Part shown: positions 60,791 to 64,000 of the stretch, piece by piece
Position numbering within the stretch: position 1 is the first letter of the stretch
How the letters are laid out: each line of letters opens with the position of its first letter
Source: Burkholderiales bacterium 70-64
GTDB lineage: Bacteria; Pseudomonadota; Gammaproteobacteria; Burkholderiales; Burkholderiaceae_E
Length of the DNA: 64,000 nt
Reading direction: 5' to 3'
Assembly (NCBI GenBank): GCA_001898645.1
Contig: MKUQ01000010.1
Span: 62,001 to 126,000 of the forward strand
Program-made: the position numbers and the translations under genes
The notes under the pieces: model-generated
What the model saw: the letters and a program-made list of their open reading frames with translations, nothing else
Database searches by the model: none
What the model was told of the DNA's origin: nothing

Positions 60791-62529
60791 GGGGCGAGCT
60801 CGCGCGAGACCACCTCGATCGACAACGCCCGTGCGAAGGCATCGTCGTCGGGAAGCCGCTGCAGGTCCAGCAGCGCATCGAGCCGCCACTCGCCCGGAAA
60901 CAGGACGCGGGCCCGCGCGACGAAGTCGGGATGCGGGCGCGCCTTCGTCGTGCGCCGCCGCACCGCATTGATCAGGGGGCGCAGGGCGACCGGGCGCCTG
61001 CCGTGGACCCATTCGGCCCAGCGGGCGCGCGGGCCCGGGCCGTCGGCGAAGCGAAAGCCGTAGGACGAGGGCTGGCTCGCGACGCCCGCGTGCAGCGCTG
61101 CGATCAGCCGCGCCTCGAGCGCACCCGCGTTCTTCCAGGCCAGCGGCAGCACCGAGGCGGCGCGCACCAGCTCGAGGTCGACGAGCGGCGTGGCGAACCA
61201 GCCGTGGCGCAATGCCGTACCGTTGTTCAGGCCCATCCAGAAGTGGCAGCGAAAGAGCGGGTACACCAGCTCGGTTTCCGGGCGCGAAAGCGCCCGGGCG
61301 GCGCCATCGGCGGTGGCGCTGGCGATGTCCACCACACGACCCATGGACGCGGCCAGCCCGTCCCGGTAGGCCGCCAAGCCGCCGGCGCGGCGGAACACCC
61401 GGGCATCGAAGCCGCGGTAGAACGCCTCGACGATGTGGCGCGTACGGAAGCGTCCTTCGGGCAGGTGGAAGAAGTTGCGGAAGATCTCCCCGCCGCCGCC
61501 GTTGAGCGCCACGAACCCGCCGGCACTCTGCGCGAGCCGCGTGTGCCGGTCGGCGCCCGGATCGTGGATGCCGTCGTTGGGCAGGCCGTCGAGGAAGAGC
61601 GCGCTGCGCACCAGCGCTTCGCGATCGGGCTCGGGCAGCGCGCGATTCCCGGCGTCCTTGTCGACGACGGTGATCGGAAGGCCCTGCGCCTGGGCCACCT
61701 GGCGCGCGATCCGCACGTCTGCCGAGCCTTCGTCGCCGTAGACGAACAGCCTCGGGCGCTCGCCGTGCGCCAGCAAGCCGGCCAGCACCAGGCGCGAATC
61801 GAACCCGCCGGACAGCGCCGCGGCGGTGCGCCCGGGAAACGCTGCGGCGACCTCGCCGAACACGGTGTGCAGGTGCGCGGCGAGATGCTCGACCGCGGCA
61901 TCGAGCGAAGCCGGGGGCGGCCCGCCCCTGCCCAGGCCGTGCTCGAAGCGCCGCCACGGCCGGCGCGTGGCGAGGTCCAGGCCGTGGCCGAGCTCGAGCG
62001 TGGTGACGCCGCGCGCCACGGTGCGATCGGAATGCGAGGCGCCGAGCAGCACGTATTCGATCGCCGCCGCCTCGTCGATGTCGGAGTACCCGCCATAGGC
62101 CCGCGCGGCCAGCCAGCTGGTGCTGTGGAAACGCCCGTCTCCGCCGGCATGGATGCGTACGAAGCCGAGCGCGTCGTTGAGCAGCCATGCGCGCTCGCCC
62201 CGGCGCAGGAAGAGCGCGAAATTGCCGCGCAGTGCGCTTTCGTCGATGCGCGCCGGCGAATCGGCCTCCTCGATCAGGCGGCGCAGCGCCTCGTTGCCGA
62301 ACAGCCCGCGGTACCACAGCGGGCCCACGCAGCAGGCTGCCCCCTGCGCGGTTTCGACCAGCGTGGATCCGCCCTCCGCCTGTACGGGGTTCGACCAGGC
62401 CTGCAGGCGCCCGCCCGGCCACTCGAGGGACGCCGCTGGCGCCATGCCCTGCTGCCCGAGCGAGCGGGCTGCGCGTTGGCAGCCGGCATCGTCGCTGCCG
62501 GTCAGCGAGATCGAGAAGGCGTTCAGCAT
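60787..62529 (-). CDS. Third asparagine-synthase-like protein
   Basis: A 580-residue protein with an asparagine-synthase domain: ATP loop AALSGGFDSRLVLAG and ALNGGGGEIFRNFFHLPEG in place of the usual SGDGGDE. The N-terminal region starts MLNAFSISLTGSDD and lacks the glutaminase Cys. It is very divergent from the other two and could use a different amine. The start ATG 62529 lies only seven bases after the stop of the RES toxin gene on the same strand. The frame is open to 62571, within the toxin gene. Confidence 0.8.
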   Translation of the reverse strand: MLNAFSISLTGSDDAGCQRAARSLGQQGMAPAASLEWPGGRLQAWSNPVQAEGGSTLVETAQGAACCVGPLWYRGLFGNEALRRLIEEADSPARIDESALRGNFALFLRRGERAWLLNDALGFVRIHAGGDGRFHSTSWLAARAYGGYSDIDEAAAIEYVLLGASHSDRTVARGVTTLELGHGLDLATRRPWRRFEHGLGRGGPPPASLDAAVEHLAAHLHTVFGEVAAAFPGRTAAALSGGFDSRLVLAGLLAHGERPRLFVYGDEGSADVRIARQVAQAQGLPITVVDKDAGNRALPEPDREALVRSALFLDGLPNDGIHDPGADRHTRLAQSAGGFVALNGGGGEIFRNFFHLPEGRFRTRHIVEAFYRGFDARVFRRAGGLAAYRDGLAASMGRVVDIASATADGAARALSRPETELVYPLFRCHFWMGLNNGTALRHGWFATPLVDLELVRAASVLPLAWKNAGALEARLIAALHAGVASQPSSYGFRFADGPGPRARWAEWVHGRRPVALRPLINAVRRRTTKARPHPDFVARARVLFPGEWRLDALLDLQRLPDDDAFARALSIEVVSRELAP

Positions 62530-62536
62530 CGTTTGT

Positions 62537-63271
62537 CTATTTCTTTTGAAGCGGTAATGGACCCAACGCACTCGGAGCGAACTCCAGCCACTTGCGCCCC
62601 GGAGTCCGCTGCGCGACGAAAGTATCGCGCGCCACGTTGACCCGGTAGGTGAGGAACGCCCGGTCGCGCACGTTGGACAGGCGCTCGGGCCGGAAGATGG
62701 CCGCGTTGGTGCCGTCGCAGCGCGCCGATCTCGCCGCCAGGCCGTTGAGCCCCTGCTCGTGCAGATAGCTTCCCACCTGCTGCGTGTAGGCGTAGCTCGA
62801 ACGGCTCACCAGGTCGGGATAGGTCTTCTCGCGGCCGCGCAGGTCGATCAGCAGCGCATCGCAGCGCACGTCGAGCACGCGCCGATCGGTCACGACCTCG
62901 CGGTCTTCGTCGGGGAAGCTGTCCAGCAGGAAGGCGTACCAGTGCCAGGCGGTTTCGTACACCGTGGTCTCGATGTCCAGCGAGCCGTACCAGACCCCGT
63001 AGGTCGACCCGTCCGAGAAGCGCGTCGCCTGCCAGTGGGCCGAGTCGAACGAGTAGCTGATCACGGTGCCGTAGTCGAAGGGCCGGCGGATGGCCGCTGC
63101 CGCGGCCGGCAGGCGGCCGGAGCCTTCGGCGGCGATGGCGATCGCCCAGTCGGCCGGATCGGCCGAGAGGTCGTCGAAGAGGTCCTGCGAGGCGCGGATG
63201 CCGGGGATGTTGCGCACCAGGTCGTCGTGGAAGTCGACGTTGACCGCGAACAGGTCGGCCCTACTGTCCAC
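62537..63271 (-). CDS. RES-domain toxin (NAD+-phosphorylase family)
   Basis: A 244-residue RES-domain protein. Family members degrade NAD+ and are toxins partnered with Xre/MbcA-type antitoxins. The RES core is visible from residue 81: WQATRFSDGSTYGVWYG and SLDIETTVYETAWH, where Arg, Tyr and Glu supply the active site. It starts with GTG at 63271, overlapping the antitoxin gene by 11 bases, as usual for this pair. Downstream, the stop is seven bases from the asparagine-synthase-like gene, so the toxin may be co-transcribed with XrtA-linked genes. Confidence 0.9.
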   Translation of the reverse strand: MDSRADLFAVNVDFHDDLVRNIPGIRASQDLFDDLSADPADWAIAIAAEGSGRLPAAAAAIRRPFDYGTVISYSFDSAHWQATRFSDGSTYGVWYGSLDIETTVYETAWHWYAFLLDSFPDEDREVVTDRRVLDVRCDALLIDLRGREKTYPDLVSRSSYAYTQQVGSYLHEQGLNGLAARSARCDGTNAAIFRPERLSNVRDRAFLTYRVNVARDTFVAQRTPGRKWLEFAPSALGPLPLQKK

Positions 63272-63680
63272 GCTGGAAGTCCAGGTAGCGGCGCACCGCC
63301 AGCAGGCCCTCGAAGCCGCGCTCGACGATCACGTCCACGGGCCTCGTCCCCAGGCGGCGATTGGGCTGCGTCATCCAGCGATAGGCGAGATCGCGGTCGT
63401 GCGGGAAGAGCAGGCGCAGCGACTTGTGGATGCCGAGCAGGTGTCCGGCGCGGTCGAGCAGGTCGCGCGTGTCGGCGAGCGGCGCACCGCCGCGGTAGCG
63501 CGCCAGCGTGCTGCGGCTCGCGGCCGACAGCCCCAGCACCTCGGCCTGCTCCGCGGCGCTGAGCTTCCAGTGATCCAGCAGGCGGATCACCATCGCGGCG
63601 AGCCGCTCGCGCGCCTCGCGGCTGTTGGGCACAGCGACGTCGGGGGAATTCGCGGCAGCTGGTGTGGCGGCGCCTTTCAC
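63261..63680 (-). CDS. Xre/MbcA-family antitoxin of the RES toxin
   Basis: A 139-residue antitoxin (from GTG 63680) with an N-terminal Xre-like helix-turn-helix (KLSAAEQAEVLGLSAASRSTL) and the C-terminal DUF2384 toxin-binding region ending in PVDVIVERGFEGLLAVRRYL. The long frame up to 63785 cannot be the protein, because it would translate the promoter and palindrome at 63701-63737. AGG lies about 10 bases before the GTG; ATG 63593 is a possible shorter start. It should block the toxin and repress its own promoter. Confidence 0.82.
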   Translation of the reverse strand: MKGAATPAAANSPDVAVPNSREARERLAAMVIRLLDHWKLSAAEQAEVLGLSAASRSTLARYRGGAPLADTRDLLDRAGHLLGIHKSLRLLFPHDRDLAYRWMTQPNRRLGTRPVDVIVERGFEGLLAVRRYLDFQRGQ

Positions 63681-63700
63681 GGTGGTCTTGCCTATGTTTC

Positions 63701-63737
63701 TGGTACTAATAATGTACCAATGAGAACAAGGCGTCAA
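63701..63737 (-). promoter_or_regulatory. Promoter and palindromic operator of the Xre/RES module
   Basis: A perfect inverted repeat TGGTAC-TAATAAT-GTACCA occupies 63701-63719. On the - strand a -35 TTGACG (63737-63732) and a -10 CATTAT (63714-63709) are spaced by exactly 17 bases, with the -10 inside the palindrome. This is the layout expected for autorepression by the antitoxin. Confidence 0.65.
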
Positions 63738-63855
63738 GCCACCCATCCATACCGTGACGATGCGCATCGGCATGGCGCGTAGCACCGTTCATCCATGTCC
63801 TCTATCCTCCCGGCCACAGGGGCCGGACGCGGATTCGTCTGGAGGAGCGAGCGAC

Positions 63856-64000
63856 ATGAAGCAGGCAGGGCTGCTGGTGAAGGTGCGTGGCGACGCTGCG
63901 CAGGTACGCATGCACATGGCGAACGCGCTCGGCGCAGACCGCGTCGAGCCGATCCTCACGGTTCCGGTGGGCGCACCGACGCCCACGACCCGCGGGCTGC
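63856..64000 (+). CDS. Unknown protein, 5' end only
   Basis: Starts ATG 63856 (MKQAGLLVKVRGDAAQ) after a strong GGAGGAG at 63841-63847, and stays open to the window end, giving 48 codons. I see no signal peptide and no recognised motif in this fragment, so I do not name it. It is divergent from the Xre antitoxin gene with 175 bases between the two starts. Confidence 0.6.
   Translation, partial: MKQAGLLVKVRGDAAQVRMHMANALGADRVEPILTVPVGAPTPTTRGL

Noticed and set aside
63681-63785. Extension of the antitoxin to 63785.
   Set aside because: It would translate through the -35/-10 elements and palindrome, which are better explained as its promoter.
1-64000. CRISPR arrays, tRNA or rRNA genes, insertion sequences and transposases.
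   Set aside because: No regularly spaced repeats, cloverleaf sequences or transposase-like proteins were seen on reading the window; small or degenerate elements could be missed by eye.

Overview
The window is very G+C-rich, densely packed bacterial DNA (about 72% G+C in a counted line of prsR, about 58% in a counted line of the 33 kb region). The gene content points to a betaproteobacterium, most likely a Burkholderiales relative; the genus cannot be fixed from sequence alone. The evidence is the spoT-greB order, separate RelA and SpoT, pmbA-darP, mtfA, and a complete exosortase A (XrtA/EpsH) exopolysaccharide locus.

Region by region: (1) 1-8.2 kb is housekeeping: the 3' part of spoT, greB, a small unknown gene, pmbA, darP, mog, relA and mtfA. 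(2) 8.4-33.8 kb is the core XrtA locus: the initiating sugar transferase; the PrsK/PrsR two-component pair and PrsT lipoprotein; a divergent dehydrogenase/epimerase pair predicted to make UDP-GalNAc uronate; a lytic transglycosylase; then an unbroken + strand run of export lipoprotein, chain-length protein, tyrosine autokinase, outer-membrane barrel, secretion ATPase, deacetylase, FemAB protein, exosortase A fused to an EpsI domain, glycosyltransferase, asparagine-synthase-type amidotransferase and O-antigen-ligase-like protein. A sigma-54-type -24/-12 element precedes the export gene, which fits control by PrsR, a sigma-54 activator. (3) 33.8-46.6 kb is accessory: a sugar/lipid kinase-like protein, two methyltransferase-like proteins, a Wzx flippase, a deacetylase, a second asparagine-synthase-like protein, a fusion of a MurF-like ligase with a peptidyl-tRNA-hydrolase domain, two ATP-grasp proteins, another deacetylase and a GNAT/FemAB-like transferase. 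(4) 46.6-49.9 kb returns to XrtA-associated genes: PLP-dependent decarboxylase, acyl-CoA ligase and acyl carrier protein. (5) 49.9-58.8 kb is a second accessory stretch: a TPR protein, two GNAT-like proteins, two large divergent surface lipoproteins, and an MBOAT/SGNH O-acetylation pair. (6) 59.1-63.8 kb holds the two XrtA-associated alpha/beta hydrolases and a third asparagine-synthase-like protein, in one same-strand run behind a RES/Xre toxin-antitoxin module with a palindromic promoter. A gene of unknown function begins at 63856.

How the genes may work together: a lipid-linked repeat unit is started by the sugar transferase, extended by the glycosyltransferase, flipped by Wzx, polymerised or transferred by the ligase-like protein, and exported through the lipoprotein/Wzz/kinase/barrel machine, with exosortase A sorting PEP-CTERM proteins encoded elsewhere. 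The UDP-uronate made by the dehydrogenase/epimerase pair has a carboxyl group. Around it sit three asparagine-synthase-like enzymes, a Mur ligase-Pth fusion, two ATP-grasp enzymes, a decarboxylase/acyl-CoA ligase/carrier set and several GNAT/FemAB transferases, all of which make or use amide bonds. My main inference is that this strain makes an exopolysaccharide decorated by amidation, amino-acid or amine attachment and O-acetylation, and that the Mur-Pth fusion with its neighbours is the least described part of the system.
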